Assembly (NCBI GenBank): GCA_022448085.1
Contig: JAKUTH010000006.1
Span: forward strand, 1 to 64,000
DNA from: Pseudomonadales bacterium
GTDB taxonomy: Bacteria; Pseudomonadota; Gammaproteobacteria; Pseudomonadales; Azotimanducaceae
Length of the DNA: 64,000 nt
Direction of reading: 5' to 3'
Position numbers and translations under genes: made by a program
The notes under the pieces: generated by a model
What the model saw: only the letters and a program-made list of their open reading frames with translations
The model's database searches: none
Told to the model about the DNA's origin: nothing
Shown: positions 44,979-53,801 of the stretch, piece after piece
How positions within the stretch are numbered: the first letter of the stretch is position 1
Layout: every line of letters starts with the position of its first letter

Positions 44979-45755
44979 ATGGCGTACGACAACATACTTT
45001 ACGAGGTCGATGGCCCGATGGCTCTCGTCACGATTAATCGACCCGCGAAGCACAATGCCATCTCGCTCGCGACGTTGGATGAATTGCAAGCTGCAGTGCG
45101 TGAAGCGGAGCAAGATGATGCGGTGCGCGTAATCACGATCACAGGCGCAGGTGGGCGCGCTTTTGCGTCTGGATCTGACCTCGGTGAAGTGGTCGATCGC
45201 GACTTAAGCAAGGCACTCGAACCGATCGTCCAAGGGCTCGCTGATCAATTAGAGCGAATGCCGAAGCCAGCTATCGCGGCGATCGATGGTATTTGCATGG
45301 GAGGTGGGCTTGAGGTCGCGCTCGGGTGTGACCTTAGGATCGCGACCCCTTCCTCTCAGTTCGCTACGCCAGAAGGGAAACTAGGGATCATTCCGGGTGG
45401 AGGGGCGACGGCGCGTTTACCCCGTATTATCGGTAGAGGTTGGGGAATGCATATGTTGCTTATGGGCGAGCCGATTGACGCGGAGCGAGCCCTCGTTGTT
45501 GGACTAATAACGAGGATCGTCGAAAAGAGCGAGCTTTTACCCGAAGCTCGGCGTATGGCCGAACACTTGGCCGCGTTTGCACCGTTTGTGCCTAGGACGA
45601 TGAAAGCAATGGTAAATTTTGGCATGGAAGCTAGTACAGCCGCGGCGCTTATGTTTGAAAAGTACGCACAAGGGGCGTTGGTCCAGACCGAAGACAAACA
45701 AGAAGGCATTGCCGCTTTTCTAGAGAAACGGAAACCATCGTTTAAGGGGCGTTAA
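44979..45755 (+). CDS. Enoyl-CoA hydratase/isomerase family protein
   Basis: 258 residues. The crotonase core shows AFASGSDLGEV, the oxyanion stretch AIDGICMGGGLEVALGCDLR and the catalytic Glu region EGKLGIIPGGGATARLPRII, with a Glu in the usual place. It acts on unsaturated acyl-CoA esters. It lies 133 bases downstream of the histidine kinase and before a MaoC-type dehydratase pair, so it may feed the same acyl-CoA route. Confidence 0.93.
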   Translation: MAYDNILYEVDGPMALVTINRPAKHNAISLATLDELQAAVREAEQDDAVRVITITGAGGRAFASGSDLGEVVDRDLSKALEPIVQGLADQLERMPKPAIAAIDGICMGGGLEVALGCDLRIATPSSQFATPEGKLGIIPGGGATARLPRIIGRGWGMHMLLMGEPIDAERALVVGLITRIVEKSELLPEARRMAEHLAAFAPFVPRTMKAMVNFGMEASTAAALMFEKYAQGALVQTEDKQEGIAAFLEKRKPSFKGR

Positions 45756-45873
45756 GTAGCGATTGAGACGATGGTGCTGCATCGCCTTCAATAACGATAT
45801 TTGTTGTTCGCTTCCGTAATCTGGCTTTGCTAAGTTAGGTTTTTTGATCTGATCAGTTCAACAAGGGGGAAGT

Positions 45874-46386
45874 ATGGCCGTCGGAAAGTTTCCCATCGAG
45901 GCTAGCCACATCATGATGTTTGCTCGCTCGATCGGGGATGGCAATAAAATTTATTACGATGAAGACTATGCAAAAGGAGGAGAAGCGGGGGGTATCATTG
46001 CGCCGCCGACGTTCGTTCAAGCGAGTGCGCAGTTTGATCCAGATTACGGGTTGCGACCGAAAATTGGAGGTGACGGTTGGTTTGGATCTGGTGGTAAGCC
46101 TACGGGTGTAAAACCGCGAGAAGACAGCGTTGGAAGCACTGGTGATTCCGGAGGTGGCGGCGGTCTCCACGCCGAACAGCGATACATTTACCATCGGCAT
46201 CCTAAGGTCGGTGACGTGCTGACCGCGACGAACAAGCCAGGTAAAAGCTGGGAAAAGGAAGGGAAACGCTCGGGCAAATTGGTATTCAGTGAATCGATTA
46301 CGGAATACCGTGACCAGGACGGAGAACTTGTTGTCACAGCGATTGGCACGGGGGTTCGAACAGAACGACCCGTCGACCAGGGATAG
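45874..46386 (+). CDS. MaoC-like dehydratase subunit, FAS1-type N-terminal domain
   Basis: 170 residues. A hotdog-fold domain (FARSIGDGNKIYYDEDYAKG, IIAPPTFVQ) is interrupted by a glycine- and serine-rich loop (about residues 85-100: EDSVGSTGDSGGGGG). It matches the N-terminal half of the actinobacterial/marine HadA-type heterodimeric dehydratases; the catalytic hot-dog partner is the next gene. It would help hydrate an enoyl-CoA. The gene pair is separated by eight bases. Confidence 0.85.
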   Translation: MAVGKFPIEASHIMMFARSIGDGNKIYYDEDYAKGGEAGGIIAPPTFVQASAQFDPDYGLRPKIGGDGWFGSGGKPTGVKPREDSVGSTGDSGGGGGLHAEQRYIYHRHPKVGDVLTATNKPGKSWEKEGKRSGKLVFSESITEYRDQDGELVVTAIGTGVRTERPVDQG

Positions 46387-46394
46387 GGGGAGTC

Positions 46395-46805
46395 ATGGCA
46401 TTAAAAGCGAGTGAATTGAAGGTCGGTGATACCTACACGGAACGCTTGGTTGAAGACCTAAAGAGAACGCAAGTGGTGATGTATGCGGGGGCGTCAGGTG
46501 ACTACAATCCAGTGCATACGGATGAATTGTTTACGACCAAAGTGGCCGGTTATCCGGGTGTGTTTGCGCATGGGATGTTGACCATGGGGATGACAGGCAT
46601 GATGTTGACCAACTACGTTGGCGACGGACGCTTGACGGAATTTGGGGTGCGTTTCACTAACCAGGTCTTCCCTGGTGACACGCTCGACTCCACGGCGACC
46701 GTAACGGCTATTAATGAGGGGCTTGTCGATATTGAGGTGTCGACGATTAACCAAGAAGGCGTCGAAGTCGCGAAAGGTTCAGCTCAAGCACGTATCGACG
46801 ACTGA
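46395..46805 (+). CDS. MaoC-domain dehydratase, catalytic subunit
   Basis: 136 residues. The hydratase-2 motif is clear: YAGASGDYNPVHTDE carries the Asp and His, and GVFAHGMLTMGM completes the active site. It forms a heterodimer with the preceding MaoC-like protein by analogy to HadB-type enzymes. It would catalyse reversible hydration of an enoyl-CoA. The converging SDR gene ends 64 bases downstream. Confidence 0.92.
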   Translation: MALKASELKVGDTYTERLVEDLKRTQVVMYAGASGDYNPVHTDELFTTKVAGYPGVFAHGMLTMGMTGMMLTNYVGDGRLTEFGVRFTNQVFPGDTLDSTATVTAINEGLVDIEVSTINQEGVEVAKGSAQARIDD

Positions 46806-46869
46806 ACGATCGGTTATGGGTAGAAGAAGAGACAGGGGGCGTCGAATCGCTTCCCGTCTCGACCTGTCT

Positions 46870-47592
46870 TTACCACTCTTCAATCGATGTTCTTACGTCA
46901 ACTTCGAACGACCATGCGTTGCGGGGTTGTCGGTAGAGATAATCGAAAGCGTCAACGATTCCATTGATGCTAATCATGCCGGCGTCGCCGAGTTTCTCCG
47001 CGTATTCTGGGAAAGCTTTACGAATTTTCTCACCACCGATCGGACCGTCGACAACAACATGGCCGACGTGAATACCGTCGGGCCCGTATTCCTTGGCCAT
47101 GGCTTGGGCGAGGATTCGGAGCGCAGATTTACCAGAGTTAAATGCGGCGAAGCCAGCTCGCCCCCGCATGGAAGCACTCGCACCCGTGAATAAAAGGGTT
47201 CCACCCGACCCTTGCATCCGTCGCAGGGTCTCTCGGCCAAAAAGGAACCCGCCGAAACAGAGAACACGCCAACTCTGCTCGAAGTAGTCAGCGTCCATCT
47301 CGATGATCCGGCCGGGGGTATTGTTTCCGGCGTTGTAGATTGCGAGCGTGAGATCACCCTTTTCGCTATCAACGGCTTCAAGTAGGTTAACGATGGACAG
47401 CTCGTCGGTTGCGTCTGTGACGACGGCGGTGGCGCGCCCGCCGCTTCCCTCGATGACGCTGGATAACTCATCAAGCGATGCTTGGGTACGGCCGGCGACG
47501 AAAACGTGGTGGCCACTTGAGCCAAATCGGATTGCTAATTGGCCACCCAGACCGTCCACGGGACCGACGCCGAGAACAATGGCTTTATTCAA
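46870..47592 (-). CDS. SDR-family protein lacking the catalytic tyrosine
   Basis: 240 residues. The nucleotide-binding turn is atypical (GVGPVDGLGGQLAIRFG) and the usual YxxxK is FNSGK, so the Tyr is replaced by Phe. The stretch KEYGPDGIHVGHVVVDGPI after it is typical of a known SDR group with the same change. NAD(P) binding is likely, but classical oxidoreductase catalysis is doubtful or uses another residue. It is 15 bases downstream of an alpha/beta hydrolase gene on the same strand. Confidence 0.85.
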   Translation of the reverse strand: MNKAIVLGVGPVDGLGGQLAIRFGSSGHHVFVAGRTQASLDELSSVIEGSGGRATAVVTDATDELSIVNLLEAVDSEKGDLTLAIYNAGNNTPGRIIEMDADYFEQSWRVLCFGGFLFGRETLRRMQGSGGTLLFTGASASMRGRAGFAAFNSGKSALRILAQAMAKEYGPDGIHVGHVVVDGPIGGEKIRKAFPEYAEKLGDAGMISINGIVDAFDYLYRQPRNAWSFEVDVRTSIEEW

Positions 47593-47607
47593 TGCGAATT
47601 CCTCGTA

Positions 47608-48531
47608 TCAGTTGAGTGCGGACTTGAGCGCATCACAGGCTTTTTGCATTGCAGGGCGTGTCGCCGAAACGGTTTGCGTTTGGGCGAAAAACCCGTGGAT
47701 GAATCCGTCGAACCGAATGATTTCAACGGCCACGCCGGCTTCTGCGAGGCGCGCGCCGTAGGCCTCACCTTCGTCGCGGAGTGGATCGTACTCTGCGGTC
47801 ATAACCAGTGCAGGCGGCAGTCCCGAGAGGTCATTGGCGAGAAGTGGTGATGCCCGGGGATCCAGGCGTTGCTCAGCATCGGCGTAAAGATCCCAAAACC
47901 ATTTCATCGAGTCTAAAGTCAACATATAGCCGTCGGCGTTTGAGATATAGGACTCGGTATCGAAACGGCTTCCGTCCGTGGCCGGGTAGACGAGCAGCTG
48001 GAATCGAAGGTCTGGGCCAGCTTCCTTTGCCATTTGCGCGACGACGGCCGATAGCGTGCCTCCAGCACTATCGCCAGCGACAGCAAGACGATTTGAGTCG
48101 CCGCCAAAATTCTCGACATTTTCATGGGCCCAATTTAATGCTGCAAAACAATCGTCTGCGGCGGCAGGGAATTTGTGCTCAGGAGCCAGGCGATAATCGA
48201 CAGAGATTACGATTGCTTCAGCTCCTCGGCACACTTCTCGGCTTTGCGCGTCCGCGGTTACCAAATCTCCGATAACCCAACCGCCACCGTGAAACATCAG
48301 CACGATGGGAAACGGGCCATCGCCATTTGGTGTGTAAATTCGAATAGGAATGTCGCTGGCTGGACCTGGGATTTTCCGGTCGTGAACGCCCCCGACCACC
48401 AATGCTGGATTTTCTGGTTGCATCATTCGATACATTTCTCGGCCCTGATCAACGGGCATATCGGATAAATTCGGTCCGCCGACTTCGGCCATTTGCTTCA
48501 GCAGCGCTTCGTATTCCGGGTGCAGAGGCAT
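47608..48531 (-). CDS. Alpha/beta hydrolase, hormone-sensitive-lipase family
   Basis: 307 residues. The HSL motif HGGGW (FHGGGWVIGD) and nucleophile motif GDSAGG (VAGDSAGGTLSAV) are both present, with catalytic Asp in ALVMTAEYDPLRDEG and His in GFIHGFFAQ. It is a cytoplasmic esterase/lipase for short acyl esters. The start codon lies about 90 bases from the divergent ClpP paralogue gene; it is followed by the SDR gene. Confidence 0.94.
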   Translation of the reverse strand: MPLHPEYEALLKQMAEVGGPNLSDMPVDQGREMYRMMQPENPALVVGGVHDRKIPGPASDIPIRIYTPNGDGPFPIVLMFHGGGWVIGDLVTADAQSREVCRGAEAIVISVDYRLAPEHKFPAAADDCFAALNWAHENVENFGGDSNRLAVAGDSAGGTLSAVVAQMAKEAGPDLRFQLLVYPATDGSRFDTESYISNADGYMLTLDSMKWFWDLYADAEQRLDPRASPLLANDLSGLPPALVMTAEYDPLRDEGEAYGARLAEAGVAVEIIRFDGFIHGFFAQTQTVSATRPAMQKACDALKSALN

Positions 48532-48622
48532 AATGGGTATCCTTCAGGTTTCTTTGTTCGCGAAGCATAACCTTGTCCTGTGGAAATTCGGTAACATGGC
48601 GTCCCCCTGAAGGAGGCTTGCG

Positions 48623-49219
48623 ATGAGCGAATTTGGTCTGGATGACGTTGAAGAAGCGGCTGAAGCGGCGAAGAAATTCGCGTTTCTCGAAAACACGTTA
48701 TTTAAAAGCCGGACGCTAACGATTTTCGGGGAGATCAACAAAGACGTTGCCCAACGAACGGCCGAAAAGCTCTTGGCTCTGTCGTACGAAAGTGGCGATC
48801 CCATCACACTCTACATTGGTTCTCCGGGAGGACACGTGGAGTCCGGGGACACGATTTTTGACATGATCCGGTTTGTCGAACCCACCGTGCGAACGGTTGG
48901 TACGGGTTGGGTAGGTAGTATTGCAACGCACATCTACTTGGCGACGGAGCGAGAGAACCGGTTTGCTTTGCCAAATACCCGATTCCTAATCCACCAGCCC
49001 GCGGGCGGGACGGGCGGGGACGCGTCTGATATCGAAATTCAAGCGCGAGAAATCCTAAAAACGCGCGAGCGCATCAACCAAATTATTGCCGATCAAACCG
49101 GTCAATCGTTGGAACGCGTTACCAAGGACACCGATCGAGATTATTGGATGAGCGTTGAAGAATCCCTGGAGTACGGCCTGGTAGGAACGATCATCAAATC
49201 GGTTAGTGAACTGCCTTAG
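48623..49219 (+). CDS. ClpP-like serine protease subunit (paralogue)
   Basis: 198 residues from ATG 48623 with a strong Shine-Dalgarno (GAAGGAGG). The ClpP fold is recognisable: GSPGGHVESGDTIFDMI, the Ser in GWVGSIATH (Ser99), His124 in FLIHQPAGG and Asp173 in DRDYWMS. The triad is intact, but the serine pocket reads GSIA rather than the canonical ASMG, so substrate or partner preference may differ. It is not next to clpX or clpA, which argues for a second ClpP acting with a shared unfoldase. It overlaps the next hydrolase gene by 14 bases. Confidence 0.88.
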   Translation: MSEFGLDDVEEAAEAAKKFAFLENTLFKSRTLTIFGEINKDVAQRTAEKLLALSYESGDPITLYIGSPGGHVESGDTIFDMIRFVEPTVRTVGTGWVGSIATHIYLATERENRFALPNTRFLIHQPAGGTGGDASDIEIQAREILKTRERINQIIADQTGQSLERVTKDTDRDYWMSVEESLEYGLVGTIIKSVSELP

Positions 49220-49880
49220 ATCCCCTTTGGCTGGACTTGCGCTTACTGTTGGGGACCGAAGGGTTGGGGCGATCTATAAGGACGTAGCCGAGCCGCTCGC
49301 GACGCTGGTGTTCGGCCATGGTGCCGGCGGCGATATGCATCATCGGACCATGAAGGCCATTGCAGAGGCGTTCTCGAAGGTCGGTATTGCAACATTGCGT
49401 TTTAATTTCCCATTCAAGGAAGATGGGCACGCGCGAGTAGATTCGAAAGCTGTATCCGAGGCAACGGTAAAAGCGGCGGTCGAATTTGCGGCCGCAAATT
49501 ATCAAACCGCATTGTTCCTGGGAGGTCACAGCTTTGGTGGCCGAATGGCATCCCACGCCATGGTTGACTACGAATTGGACGTGGACGGAATGATCTTATG
49601 TTCGTTTCCTCTGCATCCGCGCGGAAAGCCTAGCATCGCAAGAGCCGATCACCTTGCGTCCATTGGGTGTCCCCTGTTGTTTTTGTCTGGGACACGTGAC
49701 GCGCTTGCTGAACCCGATTTGTTGGGCTCCGTGGTCAAGGCAGCGAGAGCGAAACTGCAGTGGCTTGAAACGGCCGACCACGGCTACGGCATCCTTAAAC
49801 GAACACGCCAGCGTAAAGACGACGTTTTTGACGAGATGGCAAGCCACGCTAGAGACTTTGTCGTTTCAGTAACGTTGTGA
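49206..49880 (+). CDS. Alpha/beta hydrolase of the KANL3/Tex30 type
   Basis: 224 residues from GTG 49206, overlapping the ClpP gene by 14 bases. The stretches LVFGHGAGGDMHHRTM, LFLGGHSFGGRMASHA (nucleophile Ser) and LFLSGTRDALAEPDL (Asp) with late His in ADHGYGILK match the small KANL3/Tex30-like hydrolases. The biochemical role of the bacterial members is unclear. Tight coupling to the ClpP gene suggests coexpression. Confidence 0.85.
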   Translation: MNCLRSPLAGLALTVGDRRVGAIYKDVAEPLATLVFGHGAGGDMHHRTMKAIAEAFSKVGIATLRFNFPFKEDGHARVDSKAVSEATVKAAVEFAAANYQTALFLGGHSFGGRMASHAMVDYELDVDGMILCSFPLHPRGKPSIARADHLASIGCPLLFLSGTRDALAEPDLLGSVVKAARAKLQWLETADHGYGILKRTRQRKDDVFDEMASHARDFVVSVTL

Positions 49881-50009
49881 TGACTCGGACCATTCGGGTT
49901 CGTACTCGGGAACCAATACGAACATTCATACAAAGTTCGATATGGCGTGTAAGTGGAAGCTCTTTCATTCGGCTTTCCCTTCCACGTCGATCCTGAACAT
50001 AATCTCCGG

Positions 50010-51128
50010 ATGACGGAACGGAAGCATATTGTTGTCGTCGGTGGTGGAATCGCAGGTCTGTCGTTGGCATCCGAACTAGCTCACGATAACGAAGTCACAA
50101 TATTAGAAGCGGAGATGCAGCCCGGTTATCACAGTACCGGGCGTTCGGCAGCCGTCTTCGTCATACCGTTTGTAAACGATGTCGTTCATCGCTTGTCTGT
50201 GGCGAGTGAGCGGTTTTTCGTGGAACCGCCCAAAGGATTCGATCGTTTGAGTCAGCGGCTCACCAATGTGTTGGTTGCGGAAGCAGACAATGCGGACCAA
50301 GTCACCACTTTCCTCGATACTTGGTCGCGACGTTGTCCCTGGCTGAAGCGAGTGACGGGTGGGGAGATTCGGGATGAAGTCCCCATCTTAAAAAAGGAAA
50401 TCGTTTGCGGTGCGCGCGACGAGCGTAGCCTGGCGCTAGACGTTCATAATATTTTGGAGGGACATCGGCGTCGCCTGTTGGAGCGTAATGGCTTCATTGA
50501 AACGCGTGCACGCGTGGTCGAGATGAGCTGGCAGGCTGACCGCTGGCGCGTTGAGCTCGATAACGGCAAAGTGCTATTTGGCGATATGTTGATTAATGCG
50601 GCAGGGGCGTGGGCGACAGAAGTTGCCGAGCTAGCTGGTGCAGTTCAGGTATCTCTGCAGCCCAAGAGGCGCACGGGAATTATCGTTGACCCCGGCGTCG
50701 ACTCGACGTCATGGCCGATGATTCATGTTGCGAGCGGCGACTTATATTTCAAACCCGAAGCGTCGATGTTGATGGTGTCCCCGGCAGATGAAACCGATTC
50801 GACCCCTTGCGATGCGCAACCCGACGAATGGGATGTGGCAGTGGGTATGGATCGGTTGAACCAGCTCGTCACGATCGACATTGATCGCCCCGAGCGGACG
50901 TGGGCAGGCCTTCGCTCGTTCGTCCCGGACAGAGCGCCCGTTATCGGCTTTGACCCTCAAGCGCCAAGTTTTTTTTGGTTGGCTGCATTTGGCGGGTTTG
51001 GTGTTCAGACTTCGCCCACTTATAGTCGGATGGCGTCCGGGCTGATCAACGACGAGTCGTTGCCGGACGATTTGGAAGCATTGCGAGAATTGGTCGCTCC
51101 GGATCGACCGAATTTGGATAGGGGTTAA
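50010..51128 (+). CDS. FAD-dependent oxidoreductase (DAO family)
   Basis: ATG 50010 gives 372 residues; an in-frame GTG at 49953 adds 19 residues and is less likely. FAD binding is shown by IVVVGGGIAGLSLASELA, with a DAO-type substrate domain (DMLINAAGAWATEVAELAG, DRAPVIGFDPQ, WLAAFGGFGVQTSPTYS). It probably oxidises an amino or hydroxy acid. It is two bases before an FAH-family enzyme gene. Confidence 0.9.
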   Translation: MTERKHIVVVGGGIAGLSLASELAHDNEVTILEAEMQPGYHSTGRSAAVFVIPFVNDVVHRLSVASERFFVEPPKGFDRLSQRLTNVLVAEADNADQVTTFLDTWSRRCPWLKRVTGGEIRDEVPILKKEIVCGARDERSLALDVHNILEGHRRRLLERNGFIETRARVVEMSWQADRWRVELDNGKVLFGDMLINAAGAWATEVAELAGAVQVSLQPKRRTGIIVDPGVDSTSWPMIHVASGDLYFKPEASMLMVSPADETDSTPCDAQPDEWDVAVGMDRLNQLVTIDIDRPERTWAGLRSFVPDRAPVIGFDPQAPSFFWLAAFGGFGVQTSPTYSRMASGLINDESLPDDLEALRELVAPDRPNLDRG

Positions 51129-51130
51129 AG

Positions 51131-52006
51131 ATGAAACTTGCAACGTTTACGCATGGCGGTGATACGCGCATTGGGGTTGTTGTCGGTGAGTTGGTTGTCG
51201 ATTTATCGAAAGCGGCGCCCGAGCTTCCAACCGATATGCGAGATTTTCTTGTGGGGGGTGACGCGGCGATGACGGTCGCGCGCGAGGCACAAACGGCTAG
51301 CGAACACGCACTCGCGGTGGTGGATGTTGAGCTTCAATCACCAGTCATTAATCCCGGAAAAATATTAGCCATCGGACTCAACTACGCGGACCACATCGAA
51401 GAATCCGGTGCTGAGACGCCCAAAGTGCAGATGTGGTTCAACAAACAAACCACAGCGACCAACGGGCCGTATGACGACATTGCTAAGCCCAGCGTCTCTG
51501 ATTTACTCGATTACGAGGGAGAACTCGTGTTCATCGTTGGGAAACGGGCAAAACATGTTCCCAGGGAGCGGGCACACGAGGTGATCGCGGGTTATTGCTG
51601 CGGTAACGATGTCAGTGTGCGCGACTGGCAGATGCGCTCACAGACCATGCAGATAGGGAAATCGTTTGATACGCATGCGCCTTTTGGGCCTTGGATGGTT
51701 ACACCTGATGAAGTAGGCGACCCGCACGACCTTGCGCTTCGTACCTACGTGAACAGTGAAAAACGCCAGGACACCAACACGCAGCACATGGTGTTTGATT
51801 GTTTTGATCAGATAGCACATCTAACCCAAGCGTTCACGCTCGAACCTGGCGATGTCATTTATACCGGCACCTCGAGCGGAGTAGCAGCGGCGCAGACCCC
51901 GCCACCGTGGCTGACTGTGGACGATCTAGTCCGCGTTGAAATCGAAAACATCGGCTATATTGAAAACAAGGTCTTTTTGGATCGGGGTGATTCAATCGTC
52001 GAGTAG
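51131..52006 (+). CDS. Fumarylacetoacetate hydrolase family protein
   Basis: 291 residues. Metal-binding acidic residues occur in DYEGELVFIVGKRA and nearby; further family stretches are KILAIGLNYADHIEESG, CGNDVSVRDWQ and GDVIYTGTSSGVAAA. Such enzymes cleave C-C bonds or act as decarboxylases/hydratases on beta-keto acids from aromatic or sugar catabolism. It starts two bases after the FAD oxidoreductase, which may provide the keto acid. Confidence 0.93.
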   Translation: MKLATFTHGGDTRIGVVVGELVVDLSKAAPELPTDMRDFLVGGDAAMTVAREAQTASEHALAVVDVELQSPVINPGKILAIGLNYADHIEESGAETPKVQMWFNKQTTATNGPYDDIAKPSVSDLLDYEGELVFIVGKRAKHVPRERAHEVIAGYCCGNDVSVRDWQMRSQTMQIGKSFDTHAPFGPWMVTPDEVGDPHDLALRTYVNSEKRQDTNTQHMVFDCFDQIAHLTQAFTLEPGDVIYTGTSSGVAAAQTPPPWLTVDDLVRVEIENIGYIENKVFLDRGDSIVE

Positions 52007-52036
52007 ATGGACAAAAATAGTACCAACTCGGCAAGG

Positions 52037-52561
52037 TTAGTTCGTATCGAGGTCTAGTTTTTTTCGAACCAGTGCGTCCAGCCGGAAGACGTGATCGTCA
52101 TTGATTCGAAGGTCTTTCAACGCCTCCGCCAATTTCGTGAGGTATTCGACGTTGCTTCCGCTGGGGCCCTCGCTTTGACAGATCTGATCGGCAATGGCTT
52201 CGAGTGGTGCGTCCCCAAGGAAGGCAGCGTTTTGTTGACTAGCGATGTAAACGATTCCAGCAACGCGCGTGGACGGTAATTGAATCGACACGTCGTGTCG
52301 CTTGTAGCCGTTCTTTTCGCGCTGGTCGAGATGGGACAACACCTCTTTAGTGACTCGGAACGCGCGGCCATAGCAACGTTTCCCTTCGCTCGCGATCAAC
52401 GTCAGGACCCGACCGGGGCGGTTTTCAGTTCCTCTATGATCGTGCGATCCCTGCCAGAAACGTCGCGACCAGTGACAGATATTCCCAGGTCTTGACTCTA
52501 GAAACGGAAAATCGGGGCGCCAGATTAACGAGCCGTAACCGAAAACCCAGAAATCTTGCAC
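52037..52561 (-). CDS. Gamma-glutamylcyclotransferase, ChaC-like
   Basis: 174 residues. The ChaC start FGYGSLIWRPDFPFLESRPG, the RFWQGSHDHRGTENRPGRV stretch and Ser/Glu of the cyclotransferase pocket are present. It would release 5-oxoproline from glutathione. It is the last gene of a minus-strand run that starts with the acyl-CoA synthetase and M20 hydrolase genes; nine bases separate it from the M20 gene. Confidence 0.94.
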   Translation of the reverse strand: MQDFWVFGYGSLIWRPDFPFLESRPGNICHWSRRFWQGSHDHRGTENRPGRVLTLIASEGKRCYGRAFRVTKEVLSHLDQREKNGYKRHDVSIQLPSTRVAGIVYIASQQNAAFLGDAPLEAIADQICQSEGPSGSNVEYLTKLAEALKDLRINDDHVFRLDALVRKKLDLDTN

Positions 52562-52570
52562 TCGTTTGTC

Positions 52571-53755
52571 TTAGGCAAGCCCCTTCGACACGTCGAACGC
52601 CTGTTGAGACGCTTGTTGAAGGGCTGGGTCATTCAAGAAATCGAGAGCCGTCATGGCGAGGGCCTTTGCTCCGTCCAGCGCGGCATGGTCACCCATCTCG
52701 CCCCCTGCCCATTTTTCGAATTCCGGGTTATGAATGACGACGTCGGGAGGAGCGGCCGCCAGCATGGGGTGAATGGAAGGTACGCGGTGACTGACGTTGC
52801 CCATATCGGTGCTGCCAGCACCCGCGCTGCCTAGTTTCTCATAGGGAAAAAAGTCGCGGCCTAAGGCTTCAGCATTGTGTTGGAAACGTTCGGCCAAGGG
52901 CCAATTGGTATTTAGATCGAGGTAATCGACTTCTCCCCACGTGGTTTCAACAGCGCTTCCAGAACCCTTCGCGCCCGCTTCAAAACATGCTTGTACTCGG
53001 GGTTTCAATACTTCAAGTTCGTTGGCGTTCGCGGCGCGAACGTAAAACTCGCCGCATGCCCGATCGGGGACGATGTTGGGAGCTTGACCTCCTTCTGTGA
53101 TGATGCCGTGGATGCGTTCGGTGTGTTGGATGTGCTGACGCAAATTGGATATGGCTTGGTACGCAAGGAGCAAACCATCCAGGGCGTTGACACCGCGATG
53201 TGGCATAGCCGATGCGTGCGCCGATCGTCCCTGGTAGACCGCGCGTACTTCGGCGACACAGATACACGGCATCGTCGCCAGGTTGATACCCGCGGGGTGC
53301 ATCATGATCGCTGCGTCGGTTTTATCGAAGGCCCCGTTGCGTGCCATCACTTCTTTGCCACCGCCACGCTCTTCTGCCGGTGTTCCAAGCAGTCGAACGC
53401 TGCCGCTTAAGGATACGTCTACGGATTTGAGCGCCAGGAAAGCTCCTAACGCCGAAGTTGCAATAATATTATGCCCGCAGGCGTGGCCAATACCGGGTAA
53501 GGCATCGTACTCGGCTAGGATGTCGATTCTTGGTCCGTTATCGGCTGGAATCTTCGCTTCGAACGCGGTTTCGAGCCCGTAAACCTTCGAGTTCACTTGC
53601 TGCTTGTGATGCTCCAACGTACGAGTCAGAAGGGCGCTCGCCTCGTACTCTTTGAACGCAAGTTCTGGATTTGCATGAATCGCGTGCGATACCTCTAATA
53701 ACGCAGACGCATGGGTATCAACGTAGTGAGCGATGTCTTCTTTTACCTTATCCAT
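52571..53755 (-). CDS. M20-family amidohydrolase
   Basis: 394 residues. The M20 metal-site stretches are visible: GHACGHNIIATS, TPAEERGGGKEVMARNGAF and MHPAG, and a dimerisation domain occupies the middle. It resembles the AbgB/HipO type that removes aromatic or acyl groups from amino acids. Substrate unknown. It lies about 46 bases downstream of the acyl-CoA synthetase. Confidence 0.92.
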   Translation of the reverse strand: MDKVKEDIAHYVDTHASALLEVSHAIHANPELAFKEYEASALLTRTLEHHKQQVNSKVYGLETAFEAKIPADNGPRIDILAEYDALPGIGHACGHNIIATSALGAFLALKSVDVSLSGSVRLLGTPAEERGGGKEVMARNGAFDKTDAAIMMHPAGINLATMPCICVAEVRAVYQGRSAHASAMPHRGVNALDGLLLAYQAISNLRQHIQHTERIHGIITEGGQAPNIVPDRACGEFYVRAANANELEVLKPRVQACFEAGAKGSGSAVETTWGEVDYLDLNTNWPLAERFQHNAEALGRDFFPYEKLGSAGAGSTDMGNVSHRVPSIHPMLAAAPPDVVIHNPEFEKWAGGEMGDHAALDGAKALAMTALDFLNDPALQQASQQAFDVSKGLA

Positions 53756-53801
53756 AGATCGATCCTAATTGAATGCGTGCGCGCGAAACGACGTTGTTGG
53801 C

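Noticed and set aside
49898-49923. A 7-bp hairpin after the hydrolase gene
   Set aside because: The loop is long, the stem short and no T-run follows; too weak to call a terminator.
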